From the NCBI RefSeq assembly GCF_000715075.1, contig NC_134102.1, forward strand, positions 110,124,001 through 110,188,000: a stretch of DNA of 64,000 nucleotides. Reading direction: 5' to 3'. Of this stretch, positions 46,000 to 58,003 are shown in pieces (positions within the stretch are counted from its first letter, which is position 1; the number at the start of each line of letters is the position of its first letter). The notes under the pieces were generated by a model. The model had not been told where the DNA came from, did not search any database, and worked only from the letters and a program-made list of their open reading frames with translations. Made by a program: the position numbers and the translations under genes. This stretch comes from Nicotiana tabacum. Taxonomy: Eukaryota > Streptophyta > Magnoliopsida > Solanales > Solanaceae.

Positions 46000-47620
46000 G
46001 TGGCCGACTTTACACCGGCCCTAATACCTAAGGTCGAAAGAGAGTTGTTGATTAACTCAGGAACTTCCTTGGGTATCTGGACCCTCTTCACGGACGGCGT
46101 CTCAAACGCAAAAGGGTCCGGACTTGGCATCATATTAAAGCCACAAACAGGTAATATAATTAGACAATCTATTAAGACTGTGAAATTGACTAACAACGAG
46201 GCCGAATATGAGGCCATGATTGCAGGCCTTGAACTAGCCAAGAGCTTGGGGGCAGAAGTAATTGAAGCCAAGTACGACTCCTTCCTTGTGGTAAACCAAG
46301 TCAATGGAAAATTCAAGGTCAGAGAGGAACAAATGCAAAGATACTTGGACAAATTACATGTGACATTACATCGGTTCAAAGAATGGACTTTGCAACATGT
46401 ACCTCGAGATCAAAACAACGAGGTTGATGCCCTTGCTAACTTGGGGTCATCGGTCGAAGACGACGAGTTCAACTCGGGAGAAGTCGTACAACTTATGAGA
46501 TCAGTCATGAAAGAAGGCCACGCCGAGATCAACTCGACGAGCGTAACTTGGGACTGGAGGAATAAGTACGTAGAATATCTCAAATCCGGTAAACTGCCCT
46601 CGGATCCAAAAGAGTCGAGGGCCCTGCGTACAAAGGCAGCCTGATTTAGCCTGTCCGAAGACGGAACGTTGTTTAGAAGAACATTTGATGGCCCACTTGC
46701 AATATGTCTAGGGCTGGGCAATACTGAGTATGTTTTGAGGGAAATCCATGAAGGTATATGTAGAAATCACTCGAGCTCCAAATCGCTGGTTCAAAAAATA
46801 ATCAGAGCTGGTTATTATTAGATCGACATGGAAAAAGATGCAAAGGAGTTCGTTCTAAAATGTGATGAATGCCGAAAACACGTTCCGGTGATCCATCAAC
46901 CCGGGGAGCTGCTCCACTCGATTTTATCACCATGGCCATTCATGAAGTAGGGAATGGACATTGTTGGCCCTCTTCCATGGGCACCCGGTAAGGCTCAATT
47001 TATATTATTTATGATTGATAATTTTCTAAGTGGGTTAAAGCACATGGTTACAAGAAGGTCAGGGAGAAGGAAGTCATCGACTTCATTTGGGACCACATCA
47101 TATGTCGGTTCGGAATGCCATCCGAAATCGTATGTGACAACAGGAAATAATTTACCGGCAGCAAAGTGACCAAGTTTCTCGAGGATCATAAGATCAAACA
47201 GATCTTGTCAACACCTTATCACCCTAGTGGGAATGGACCTCAAAGTACAGTACCGGGGCCACCCCATTCTCATTGGTTTACGGCACCGAAGCTCTAATAC
47301 GGAGCCAAGTATCAGATTCCTATATGCATTAAAGGAATCAAATGATGAGGCAATGAATACGAGCTTGGAACTGTTGGATGAAATGCGAAGCCACCCTTGT
47401 CCGGCTGGCCGTCCAAAAGCAACGGATTGAGAGATATTACAACAGAAGGTCCAACCTTCGATACTTCAATGTTGGGGACTTAGTGCTAAGAAAGGTCACA
47501 CTGAACACCCAAAACCCGAGACGAGGGAAAGTTGGGATCGAACTAGGAAGGACAATATCATATCGTCGAAATCACCGAAAAAGGATCCTACAAGCTCGGA
47601 ATGATGAACGGTGAACAACT
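46000..47620 (+). pseudogene. TE-D archaeal-type RNase H and integrase, broken
   Basis: The second RNase H is open: WTLFTDGVSNAKGSGLGIIL, NNEAEYEAMIAGLELAKSLG, DSFLVVNQVNG and VPRDQNNEVDALANL carry the expected D-E-D-D set. This extra domain defines the Tat lineage. After a stop at 46642 the integrase finger (HEGICRNHSS, CDECRKH) and MDIVGPLPWAPGKAQF follow. The core is then frame-shifted and partly deleted near 47160-47260, where HPSGNG-type sequence joins late-core sequence. The tail reads LLDEMRSHP. Confidence 0.87.
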
Positions 47621-48781
47621 ACCGAGCAATAGGAATATAACTCACCTAAAACGATATTACTGCTAAGGTACGACCCCATTCATTTTCTTTTATTTATATT
47701 TTGTACTAGCACTTGCAGGTGACCGACAAGGAGCAGTACAAAGTTTTAGGTCTGAAAGCACGCGTTGCACTCTTTTTCCCTTGAACCGGTTTTGTCCCAA
47801 ATACATTTTTCGGCAAGGTTTTTAACGAGACAACAGTGGATCGCTAACTTAGAATCAAAGACCGATCACGAATCGGTGTCGAAGATCACATTAACAGTAT
47901 CTGAAGCTTCTCTCTATGATCAACTTCGAATACTGGGGAGCATTACCTTTAGATATCGACTTTAGCAAGGAAATTACTTCGTGATGGAAGGGTCTCGATA
48001 GGTAGGATTTATTGTAAGGGCCAAACGGTCAAATGAACCGTGCCCGCATAGATTGCTCGAGCCCTAGCATAAAGCATGTACGACTGCTTTACACAAGAAT
48101 AAAGAGAAGTTTCTTCCTTATAATTATCTTGTCTTTTAAAAATTTCTTATTTACATTTCTTAAGGAATTCCCTGCTTTCGATCCCTAAAGGTAACCAGCC
48201 CAAGGGCCGCTTTAACCTGAGATCGAACAATCACTTTCTTTCTTGGGGATTGCCGTCTTAAAACAAACTCGAACGGTCCAAGCTATTAGACCTCGGGGGC
48301 ATAAGATCTATTAGGCAACCTCCAAATTTTAAAGGCCACGTGGATAACTCGGGAAAGCAAGCCCACTGGGCGACGCCCAAGTTAAAAGGCTACGGCCATA
48401 TTAACACGGCTCGGAGACGTCCGATACCCGTAATAAAAACAAGGCCTTCGAAAAGCAAATTTTCATAACCGGTTCTAACGGCTACCCTCGGCGAACTATA
48501 ATCTCAACTATTTTGGGAGGAAGTTTCTCGTAATACCGAACCCCCAAAATGCCTTAAAATAGAATAGTGTAAAGGCAATATTTTCTTGAATCTTCGAACA
48601 TAACCTAATTATTACGTGTTAAGGCATTTCGATCTTTGTGAATATAAACAATAAAGCAAAGGGAAAAATTCGAAAACCGTGAAAGGGAAAGAAAGCCTTA
48701 TATATTTATAGAAAATTCTTTTTACAAAGGCCAAACGGCCTCAACAAAAATGCAAAAAACAAAAAAAAAACATCTAAAGGC
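47621..48781 (+). other. TE-D spacer between pol and the antisense gene
   Basis: Noncoding. It holds the end of integrase and a region of GCCAAACGGTC-type repeats (48028 and 48727). The 3' end of the antisense gene abuts its right end. Confidence 0.55.
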
Positions 48782-51463
48782 CTAAGTGTCTTGGTCCTCA
48801 TTGGGGGCAGTGTCTTCACCCTCGGGATATTCCACGCCTTTGGACTCGCTAAAACCCTCGGTGTCATTATCATCCTCAGGATAAGGCAACCTTTTAGCCT
48901 CAGCTTCGAGCTTTTTGGCGTTCTCGATCTCAGCTGATAGGTCGAAACACCAAGCATGGATTTCCTCGAGAGCCTCCCTTCGAGATTGCCATTTAGCATA
49001 CTCGGTGATGTATTTTTCTCTAACCTGAGCAGCCTCGGCATCGGCCTTATAAATGGCCATCATCTTATCGACATTGGCCTTAACTACTTTGGCCTCCAAC
49101 TTGGCCGCTTCGAGCTCCGTGGCAAGATTTTCTCGATCAGAGATAGCTGAATTCAACTGGGACTGGAGCTCCTCGATCTTCTTGGCCTGCACCAAGGACT
49201 TCTCCTTTATACCTCGGACCTGGACTTCAGCCGAAGACAGTTAGGCCCGGGTGGTCTCTTTTTCTGAGGCCAGGCAGTCCATGTTCTTTTTCCATTCTTC
49301 GGCCTCAGCCTTTACCGCATCTACATCTTTCCGAAGTTGTCCGATCTTATCGATCTTCTGCTGGACCTGCGGGTTCGAACCGTTAGTCACCATGACTGAT
49401 TCGTTGTCACTAACTTCAAAAATTCTTCTTACCTCTCAGCCAGGTCAGAATGCTCTTTCCAAGCCACCTCTAACTCAGCCCGGAGGCCCTTAGCCTCCCC
49501 TTCTCTTTGCTTACTGAGAAGTTTGTAAGCATCTCTTTTCTCAGTGAGCCCTCGGATCTCGGCCTCGTACTAGTTCAGTTATTCCCGGTTACCCGATTTA
49601 ATGTATTTTGGGCTTCATTGAATAAACAAGGCACTTCCACCTCGTTCATCTTGGCCTGATCCTCTTCGGTCACCAAGCACCGATAGTAACTGGCCACCCC
49701 CACGGGGAAAGAAGGAACCCGGGCATCCTCCGGAATGGACATAACGATTAACCTCTTCTGGTCAGGATTCAAACACGGGGCTGGGAATCGGTTGACTAGT
49801 TTCAGGCTCGAGGCAGGTCAACTTGTCCCCGATGATGGACTCTTCTTCGACACCGATATATCACCCAACCCGGTGATGTCCTCTGTAGCGGTAGAGTCTA
49901 CGCAATCAAAGAAGTTTTGAAAGGAGTTTACCGCCCTTTGTGGCTCTTCGTTGGGTCATTCTTTCAGCGCATGAGCATCGGCAATCATAGACTCAGTAAA
50001 TAATGGCGAACCGGTTAGGTCTATCACTCCGGGTATGCCCTTCGGAGCACTATCCGCTGTCCGGGAAGAACCGGCTACGATCTCGTTATCGGCATCCCTA
50101 TCTCGAGGCAAAGCCGTCTCGCCTCCTTCTAGGTAGGAAGCTTTGGCCAAAGCTCCCTCATCGATCTCCCCGAGTTGAGGTAATTCAGTTTCAGCTCTCA
50201 CCAGTTTGGGGCCCCCTCGTACCTCGAGCCATGACCGTACACGCGCTACCAATTCAGAGTTGTGTTCTTCTTCTTCTTCTGACTTATCCCTAAGCAGGTG
50301 GAGTGAGTCCGAAGAGGGCGCCCGAGCACTGGTGCTACCCTTAGGTTTACGCACCAGACTTCTTTTTGTTTTCTTCTTTTCCGAGCTTAGAGAACTCAGG
50401 GCCCTATTCCTTTTCTTCTCATCACCTTGCCTCGGAGTAGGGGACTCGAGAGGCACATCTTCGTCATCGGATGGAGGCCTCATAGCAACATCCTTGGGAA
50501 GACCTGCAAAATAAAACAGAACTAATAAGAACTTAATGTCACGAGGAAAAAATTAAATATTATTAAATCAGAAAAGTAAACTTATCATGGGAACGGGCCT
50601 CCCACCGGCCCTTTGACAGTTCGTGCCACACGCGCTCGGAATAGGGTTTCTGTGACACTAGCTACTCGACTCACTCCTTAAGTTGAGGAACTGCATTCAG
50701 CATTCGAGCAACAACTACACCACAAAACGTCGATAAGAAGGGAGGAAAAAGAAAAAACAATAAACGAAATATTTAAGGCAAAGTTATGCTTACGTTTCAT
50801 GTTCCATTTCTCGGAAAATGGCATGCCCTCAGCCGGGATTAAATCTGAGGTCTTCACTCAAACGAATCGGCCCAACCAGCCTCGGTCCTGATCCTCATCT
50901 ATACTTGAGAATGGGGCCTTACTGGCCCCGCGGGCAAGCTTTATTAATCCCCTTCGATAGAGTCGAGGACTGTACAGGCGCATGAGATGATCGAGGATGA
51001 AGGGATACCCCTCGATTTTGTTTACGAAGAAGCGGAGGAGAATTACTATCCTCCAGAAAGAGGGATGAATTTGACCAAGGGTCACCTTGTACCTCTTACA
51101 GAAGGCAATGATGACCGGGTCCAAGGGGCCCAACATGATGGGATAAGTGTAAACACTTATAAAACCCTCCAAGTGGGTAGTAATCGCTTCCTCAGGCGTG
51201 GGCACCACCACGTATTTATCAACCCAGTTGCAATCCTGTTTGACCTTGGAGAGGAGACCGTCGGTGATCGAGCATATATATCTCGAGACTAGCTCGCATC
51301 GACCCGCTACCGAGGAAGTCTTTTCAACCTTGAAATTAGCACCGGTCGACCACCCACCAGGAACAAACACTTCAGGGTGAGGTTCCGCCACTGTTTCCTC
51401 GCCGGTCGGCCATGATGAAGAGGCGATTTCTTTTTGTGGAACTGTCTTAGACGTTTTCGCCAT
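48782..51463 (-). pseudogene. TE-D antisense gene (gypsy-type transposon / Transposase_28 domain protein), decayed
   Basis: Encoded opposite to gag-pol. Exon 1 (51463-50794) starts MAKTSKTVPQKE and holds VVVPTPEEAITTHLEGFISVYTYPI, IAFCKRYKVTLGQIHPSFWRIVILL, then, after a frame slip near 50860, a PFSEKWNMK-type end at a GTAAGC donor (50793). Exon 2 (about 50714-50586) holds VARMLNAVPQLK and ELSKGRWEARSH; its donor reads ATAAG where GTAAG is expected. Exon 3 starts at 50503 after a TTTTGCAG acceptor and runs through charged, Ser-rich sequence into a coiled coil (IEELQSQLNSAISDRENLATELEAAK) and an acidic C-terminus ending at 48782. It matches the plant 'putative gypsy type transposon' family, known as extra antisense ORFs of Tat elements. 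Its function is unknown. Several stops and frameshifts interrupt it. Confidence 0.82.
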
Positions 51464-51648
51464 TTTTTTTAAATAGAGATGACGAAGAGGAAGTTAAAAG
51501 GTTACGCTAATGTTTGGGAATGAAGACAAGCGAAGATTCTTGCAAAAACCTCAAGAAATCTGGTACAAGTGTTATAGAATGCAAAGATTTTTTAAAGAAC
51601 AAGAGTAGAAGAGGTTTAAACGTAAAGTTTGAATGGATGAAGGATGGA

Positions 51649-51657
51649 GTATATATA
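51649..51657 (-). promoter_or_regulatory. Candidate TATA box of the antisense gene
   Basis: TATATATAC on the - strand, about 190 bp before the antisense ATG at 51463. It lies within the element but outside the LTR, so the antisense gene has its own candidate promoter. Confidence 0.55.
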
Positions 51658-51843
51658 GTATTCAAATGACGGTTCAAAGTCTATAGCGGCCGACCAGCGA
51701 CTGACGAACATTTAATGCCATTAAAATGTGACTCACGAGATGTTTCGGCTATTTTTGTTGTTTCTGAAGCGAAGTATCGAGATCAAGATCAGGAGCTCAT
51801 ATCGTTTTTCGTCATTTACACTCCGAAAAACGAGGGAACTATC

Positions 51844-52470
51844 TGTATACTGCCGAAGCCGGGCTCATCTATTGCATGACGGATTGAAACCGAAACGTGA
51901 TGGATTGATGATCTATCACAGGTTCCATCGAACCAAAGAACGAAGTCAGAACATACGTCTCCAAGATCTTCGAGCCCGTGACTCCGGAATCGATTCCGAT
52001 TCTGAACAAGCTCGAGGAAACATTATCGGATCCAATAACGGAAGGCCGATGTATCCGCAACCGGTCGGATATCACGGCGGAAATCTCGGCACGTATCAAC
52101 AAGAGACCTACTAATTAGCAAATCACGAAATTTATTATATTTTTTAGAATTGTACCTAAAACAGGACTCCCCTACTATATAAAAGGGGCCTGATTCTTTG
52201 TAACAGGGGGCAGCACGCATCCTAAAAGTATTATAATATTATTTTCTTTCAGCAAGCTACTATTCTTCTGTATTTGACATTATTTGGATCATATTCAGTT
52301 CGAGTGAGGTCTATTTCTCAAGGCTATAACCGTTCAAATCACACGATTTGAATTTACTTTATTATTGTTTCCTTTACTTATAGTTCAATCTATCGCTTTG
52401 TGTCAAATTAATCCATGTATCTTTAAAATCACTTATAAATTCAATTATTATCCGATTTTGAGGGTAAACA
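51844..52470 (+). repeat. TE-D 3' LTR (627 bp)
   Basis: Starts TGTATACTGCCGAAGCC after the purine-rich GAAAAACGAGGGAAC stretch (polypurine tract) and ends GAGGGTAAACA. TATA box at 52176-52184. Confidence 0.9.
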
Positions 52471-52475
52471 GTTAG

Positions 52476-52645
52476 AAAAGAGTTTTGAAAAATATTTTTC
52501 CTTCTCTTGATAGAGAAAACATTCTCCTCCAATTAGAGGAAAATGTGTTCGTGAGGAAAATATTTTTCAAAACATTTAAGCCAACCAAACATGGAAAAAT
52601 TAAAAAATATTTTCCGGAAAATTTTCCTTCATGCCAAACACTCCC
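52476..52645. mobile_element. Right part of the split MITE
   Basis: Continues the MITE of 30679-31290: GGAAAATATTTTTC blocks, AGCCAACCAAACATGG (mirror of the left TTGTTTGGTTGG), then CCTTCATGCCAAACACTCCC at the end. The four bases differing between the two arms show moderate age. Confidence 0.72.
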
Positions 52646-52972
52646 TTTCTTGGTGAATTTTCGTACAAAGTTTAACCACGAGAATAAATTTCCGTTTCCA
52701 CCTTTCCCAACTTCAAACTCATATTCGAAACAAAAGAAGCTAAGGGGAAATTTTTATTTAATTTCCTTTCTCACCTTCTTCCCTTTCATATTTAGTTAAT
52801 TAGTGTACGTGTGGATTGAAAATAAAAAAGGAGGGATACTAAGGTTACTTTGCTATTCAAGTAAACCACCATTTCCATATAAACAAATTAAATGAACAGC
52901 TTTGGGAAGTTCAATCAAATTAAAGATGCTCTAAAGTTCTGTGTCATATCTAAAAGTGATGGAAAAATGATA

Positions 52973-53123
52973 CTGTATAGCCGCTGTAAAAATAATAGTC
53001 GAAAAATATATAAAATTTATATTTTTTTGTATGTATATATATTCTATATGTTATATATAAAAATTATACAAATTTTATACATTTTTCGGCTACCAAATAT
53101 AAATAGTTTTGGCGCGGGCTAAA
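52973..53123. mobile_element. Small foldback MITE in the promoter of the third TPD1-like gene
   Basis: The arms TATAGCCGC..GTCGAAAAATATATAAAATTTA and its mirror (ATTTTATACATTTTTCGGCTACC..GCGCGGGCTA) enclose an AT-only core of alternating TATA. Its right end is about 320 bp from the gene start. Confidence 0.55.
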
Positions 53124-53398
53124 AGTGATAATACCCGAAAGTGATTGTGCAGGAGTACTTATAATCAACCCCTTCCTATTTTACGAAATGAAAGAACTAC
53201 AGAAGCAATTCATCAAAGGATTAAGTGAAAATTTATTTTGTTGAATTCTTTATATACATTCCAAAAGTACAAGATTCAGTGATCATAATAGCTTGAGAAA
53301 GGAAAAAGAAATCATAACACGTACATATGCATAGGCAAACAGTTCGGTAGAAAATGAATTTCTTGCCTAGCTAAGTATTGTACATCCAATCTACGTCA

Positions 53399-53405
53399 TA
53401 TAAAG
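53399..53405 (+). promoter_or_regulatory. TATA box (TATAAAG) of the third TPD1-like gene
   Basis: TATAAAG lies 40-46 bp before the ATG at 53445, giving a predicted leader of about 15-20 nt. Confidence 0.55.
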
Positions 53406-53444
53406 GGAAAATATCCATTTCTCCTTAGCATAAAGTTCTCAACA

Positions 53445-54179
53445 ATGACTTCTTTTCTTATGCTCTTCATCTCATTTCTTCTCATCATCAAAGGTAAGAA
53501 GAAAGACTTCACCCTAAAAAAGACATCTTTTTCTTTTTAATCTAAGAAAATCATCATATCTTGTCATTTCTCATGTTTAATTTATTGAGTATTAATTTCT
53601 TTTCGGGTCACTCCAGAATTTAAGCTCTATGATTTTTTATTAATTATTTGTTTAATTTTTAAGGTTTTAAAATTATACCCATCATATTTTTAAAATTATA
53701 GATTCATATCTACTATTTTTTTATACTTATACTAAATTTTTACATATAAATTTATTCTTAATGTCGACAATATTAGATTAAGATGAACCTGGTACCGCAA
53801 GACTGCATCCGCCCCTAATTCCTTTAAGTACTTGACCGTGTTTGTTTTTTCATTCTAAAATTCAGGGACCCGTGGACAACGATGTTCTTTTGCCGATATC
53901 ATAATGGAGCAAAATCAGACAGGGATCATAGTACATTCAAAGCAAGAATTTAAAGTTTCGTTGTTTAATGCCTGTCCTTGTCTTCAAACAAATGTGATAT
54001 TAAACTGTACAGGATTTAAATCAGCAGAGAAGATAGAACCTAATGTTTTGGTGATCAACGGAAGTAAGTGTAGTCTTCCAAAAGGATCGTTTATTCCTCC
54101 ATTTACAGGTTATGTTTTTAGCTATGCCTGGGATTCTCGGTTTCCATTTAAGCCACTTTCCTCGAAGTCTGATTGTTAG
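53445..54179 (+). CDS. TPD1-like secreted cysteine-rich protein (two exons, intact)
   Basis: Exon 1 is 53445-53493 with a GTAAGA donor; exon 2 is 53866-54179 after a TTCAG acceptor; the phase-1 junction again makes a Gly codon, as in the gene at 2239. The product is 120 residues. Residues 1-17 (MTSFLMLFISFLLIIKG) form a signal peptide. The mature part has six cysteines in the family spacing: QRC, CPC, a Cys eight residues later, SKC and a C-terminal SDC. GYVFSYAWDSRFPF near the C-terminus matches the family's FxYAW block. Three N-glycosylation sequons (NQT, NCT, NGS) are present. It is more diverged than the other two copies are from each other. Family members act as secreted ligands in reproductive development; the role here is unknown. 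A gypsy element begins 85 bp after the stop. Confidence 0.88.
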
Positions 54180-54263
54180 AAAATTGATAGAATAAGAAGG
54201 ATTTTTTTTTATATGTATACATATTTGATGAATTTAATATCGCAAACTGTGTCTGTAACTTTT

Positions 54264-56486
54264 TGTAACGAATCGACAGGTCGTTTTGAGCTTTAGCGTT
54301 TCATTCGGTGGTTTGAGACTTTGAGTAGCTTCATATTATGTATTATGACTTGCGTGTATGGTTGATTTCGATTTTCGAGCGGTTCAGGATTGATTTGGAA
54401 GAATGGTTCTCGTTTTAGAAGCTTTAAGTTGGAAGAGTTGACCAATGTTTGATTTTTGGGTAAACGGACTCGTAATCAGGTTTTAATTATTCCAATAGGT
54501 TTGTATGATGATTTTGGACATGTCCACAAAATTTGGTTAAATTCCGATGAGTTTTAGATAAGTTTGGGTTGTATGGTGATTGTTTTCGGTTTCGACATCG
54601 ATTTGAGCATAAATGATACCACATTGAGCATAATACCTTTAATTCGTGTTTCAACTAAACCATTATATCCGTATCGTAATTTTAGAACTATAGCAAATGA
54701 AATCATCAAGTTTCGACATCGTATGAGAAATTTATTGTTATTTTACTAAAAACTCGGTTGCCAGATTTTCAGATTAATTACGAAATGACCACCGAATTCG
54801 TATTTAAAAATCTAAACTATTTTCAAATATTGAAACCAACATATCTCCTTCGTTATAAGGTCAAATGGAGTGATTCAAAAGCCTAACATGATTGGAATTC
54901 CACACACAATCCATTGAAGGCATCAAAAATGAGTTTCAAGATTGTTTGGCACAAGAAACGAGGCAGAACATCTATTCAAAAGCATATAATATCAAGGGTT
55001 TGTTCATTTGGTCATATTTTGAGTTGGAGAGCTAGGATTTGAGCGATTTTGGAGGTAATTTTTACCACATGGGTTGGGATAAGTGTTCTATACTCAGTTT
55101 TGGTTATATTTCATGAATGCATCTTCATTTTGGCATTTGATTAATGATTTCAAAGTGTAATTTGTGGGTATTTGTCTAAAATTTTATAAAGTAAATTTTT
55201 GAGTTTTGAACATCAATTCGGAGTCGGATTTGAGTAAAACTAGTATGGTTGGACTCGTAATTGAATGAGTTGTCAGATTTAGTAAGTTTTATCGGGTTCC
55301 GAGGTGCGGATTCGGGTTTGACTCTTTGGTTGACTTTGGACTTTTGATTAAAGATTCCACATTTGTCGATTGGGTTTGTTTTCTTTGGAATTATTTTTGT
55401 TGTTCTTGAATTGTTTTTGGCTCGTTTTGAGCCGTTCGGAGGTCGGTACGCGCGGGATGGCATTTTTAGAGTATTGTTTGGTTTGCTCACTATTGGATTC
55501 GGCTTGTTCGAGGTAAGTAACACTTCTAAACTTGGTGTTGAAGGTATGAACCGGTGAATATACGTGTTATGTATTTGGTGTTGAGGTAACACACATGCTA
55601 GGTGATAGGTGTGTGGGTGTGCACCATATAAATTATGACTCGGTTCATTATGTAGTAGTGTGTTGCTATCAAGTCTTGTTTTATCCGTGTAATCCCTACT
55701 TGTTAGAGTAATTGAGCTATGATTCATGTTAGAAATCATGTTTAGGCTATATACTGATTCTGTAGGGATACACTGAGGTCATTTATGCTGTTGAGTTATT
55801 TGCTTAAATTACAATTATGTACTCAGTCATATTCATTCATTTGCATATCATATCTCAGTTTGTTATAATTTGTTGTCACATCATGTTATCATTGTTTGGG
55901 CTGTTTGACATGAGATTTGTGAGCCCGAGAGACTGGAGAGGATGATGACTGAGTGAGGCCGATGGCCTGATTGTGAGTCATAATTATGGAATCGGACTGC
56001 ACGCCGCAGCAGGCTTTATTGATTCATGATGGGATCAGGCTGCATGCCGCAACATGCCATGTTGGCTTATATTAGCATTTGGGCAAGATCCGCCCCTCCG
56101 GAGTCTGACATAGCAGCAGTGAGCGCATGTATCGAGTGCCGAGTGATTGAGAGTGTTGAGTGATTAGGAGATGCTGAGTGATTGAGAGTGTTGAGTGATT
56201 GGGAGGTGCTGAGTGATTGAGCGTGCTGAGTGAGGTTGAATGCTCCTAGAGCATAAGCACATAAGTATATCACTGTGGTGCATTACATTTGATATGGATA
56301 CTTGGCATGTAGGCATAGAGATGCATTTACTCATGATATACGGTATTACGACATTTATGACTTCTCATACACATTGACATGTAGGCATAGAGATGTACTT
56401 TCCTCATGTTATCTAATAATGGAGCATCTTATCTCTTGTTGAAAAGTTTTGGGAAAAATCATAGTTTTTCTGACATACTTACATTT
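54264..56486 (+). repeat. TE-E 5' LTR, 3'-truncated
   Basis: Starts TGTAACGAATCGACAGG. It includes the GAGGTAAGTAACAC block (55510), the GACTGCACGCCGCAG repeats (55995-56055) and tandem TGAGTGATTGAGAGTG units (56135-56225). It lacks the CpG word array found at 0.65-1.05 kb in the related LTRs. The U5 end is missing. Confidence 0.72.
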
Positions 56487-58003
56487 TGGGGATGATTATG
56501 TATGAGAGATGTGTTAGTCATCTGAGTGGTGGAGTTGGGATCGACTATGGTGATTCATGTGTTCTATAGATTTGGAGACTAGGAGTTCTCAAAAGCAGAT
56601 TGTTTCAAGGTTGCAGACTGTGAAGATGTGGCCAAAGTTATCCAGATGGTAGTACGCGCTATAGTTAGGTCATTGTGGACTTTTTGAGGGCCATTTATCC
56701 ATTTGGGGATGACCAGAGTTGATTTGGGGGTTGGTAGGCCCAATGAGGATATGTATTCTACACCGGGTCGGATTTGTTGACTCAACACCGTTATTGCTGA
56801 AAGGTATGTCATTCGGTTAGAGTTGAGATTGTTCGTGTTCTGATATGTTCTATGTGTTACTCTTCTATGCTATGAGGGGTTGTGATTTGTTGGTTATATG
56901 CACACCCGATGCGGTTCTGTTTGGGCCTTGTAGTGGAATTCGAGCGAAATGGTTATTGGGGTGTTGAATGATTGATTGCGCCTTGGTTATGATTTTTTAG
57001 GGCTGTGGTATATTGTGTTATTCGCTTCTCCATGGTTATGGTCATTCACTTTGTGTATTTTATGTCGAATTGCATGTGGTTGTTGATTTTGAGCATTGTG
57101 GCTTGAGGTATATATTTCATATGGATAGATGTTCGGATTGGGTCATGCATCGCAACGGCGTTATGCTAGGATATGATCCTTTGTGCTTATTTCGTGTGTT
57201 ATGTTTCCCTTTGTGTGGTGGATTGATAGCATTGCGCTTCGTGGTGGTATCTGTTGAGTTGGGGGAATGGTTTCTTCATTTCCATTCTTTTTCCATCATT
57301 GGGTATATTTGAGCTATTGTTCGTTGGTGCACGGATTTCATGGTATATGGCTCTAAGTAGGATTTATGTGACAGATCAGTCGAGTAGCTTGTACTGGATG
57401 AGGCGAGGTTATCGGGCCTGAAATAAGTGCCAACGGATTTGATTAAGGTATGTTTACAAGAATTGTGTCACTAGTCCGCTTAGATTTTGGCTATGGTTCT
57501 TATCGAGCAAGAGAGCTCCACAACTTGATAATCTGATGGGTGGTTATGAGTTTCTGTATGTTTCTTTCATCATTGATAGTGTACGAATGTTTAATACAAG
57601 ATTTTAGTTGATATGAGGTTTGTTACCGGTGTCGGGTTAGTTATCGAGTAGCTATTGCAGTCGAAAGTTATTACTATGAGTATTTGTGTTATGTGGTATA
57701 TCATGTGATTATGTATTGAGATATGGTTATGGATTGATACAGCTTGTTCAGAGTTATACGGTGCATAGATGCAAGAATCGGGTCATATAATGAGTTCGGG
57801 ATGTTGGGGATTTGGGTTTTAAGGTTTATGGACTAAGGTTGAAGTAAAGATCCTCTGTTAGGTGGTGTTATCGAGTTCATATGGATTGGGGTGACGTGGG
57901 ATGACCCATGGTTATGTGTATGGTGAGGGTATATGGCGATTTGATGGCTTTGGAACGACTCTTGGCACGTTCGAGGACGAACGTATGTTTAAGGGGGGGA
58001 GAA
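56487..58003 (+). other. TE-E conserved 3' noncoding region and polypurine tract
   Basis: Aligns by eye with 22300-23650 of TE-B (blocks GAGATGTGTTAGTCAT and TGGTGATTCATGTG) and with the reverse complement of TE-A and TE-F segments. It ends ..TTTAAGGGGGGGAGAA. The CGTTCGAGGACGAACGT palindrome at 57969-57985 precedes the tract. Confidence 0.65.

Larger units (their letters stand above)
31291..52470 (+). mobile_element. TE-D: Ty3/gypsy element of the Tat lineage, interrupted by TE-C
   Basis: The first three bases of its 5' LTR (TGT, 31291-31293) lie left of the TE-C insertion and the rest (41727-42350) lies right of it. Together they are 627 bp, the same length as the 3' LTR at 51844-52470. 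Flanking repeats are GTTGG (31286-31290) and GTTAG (52471-52475), a target duplication with one mismatch. Order: gag, protease, RT, RNase H, a second (archaeal-type) RNase H, integrase, then a long 3' region with an antisense gene. The dual RNase H and antisense gene are hallmarks of the Tat lineage. Pol is broken. Confidence 0.9.
52646..53444 (+). other. Upstream region of the third TPD1-like gene
   Basis: AT-rich; contains a small foldback element at about 52973-53123 and a TATA box at 53399-53405. No coding frame is supported. Confidence 0.5.

Noticed and set aside
46000..46644. Intact 214-codon RNase H frame as a domesticated host gene
   Set aside because: It sits in register between RT and integrase of TE-D and is the normal second RNase H of Tat elements; it is open only by chance of decay.
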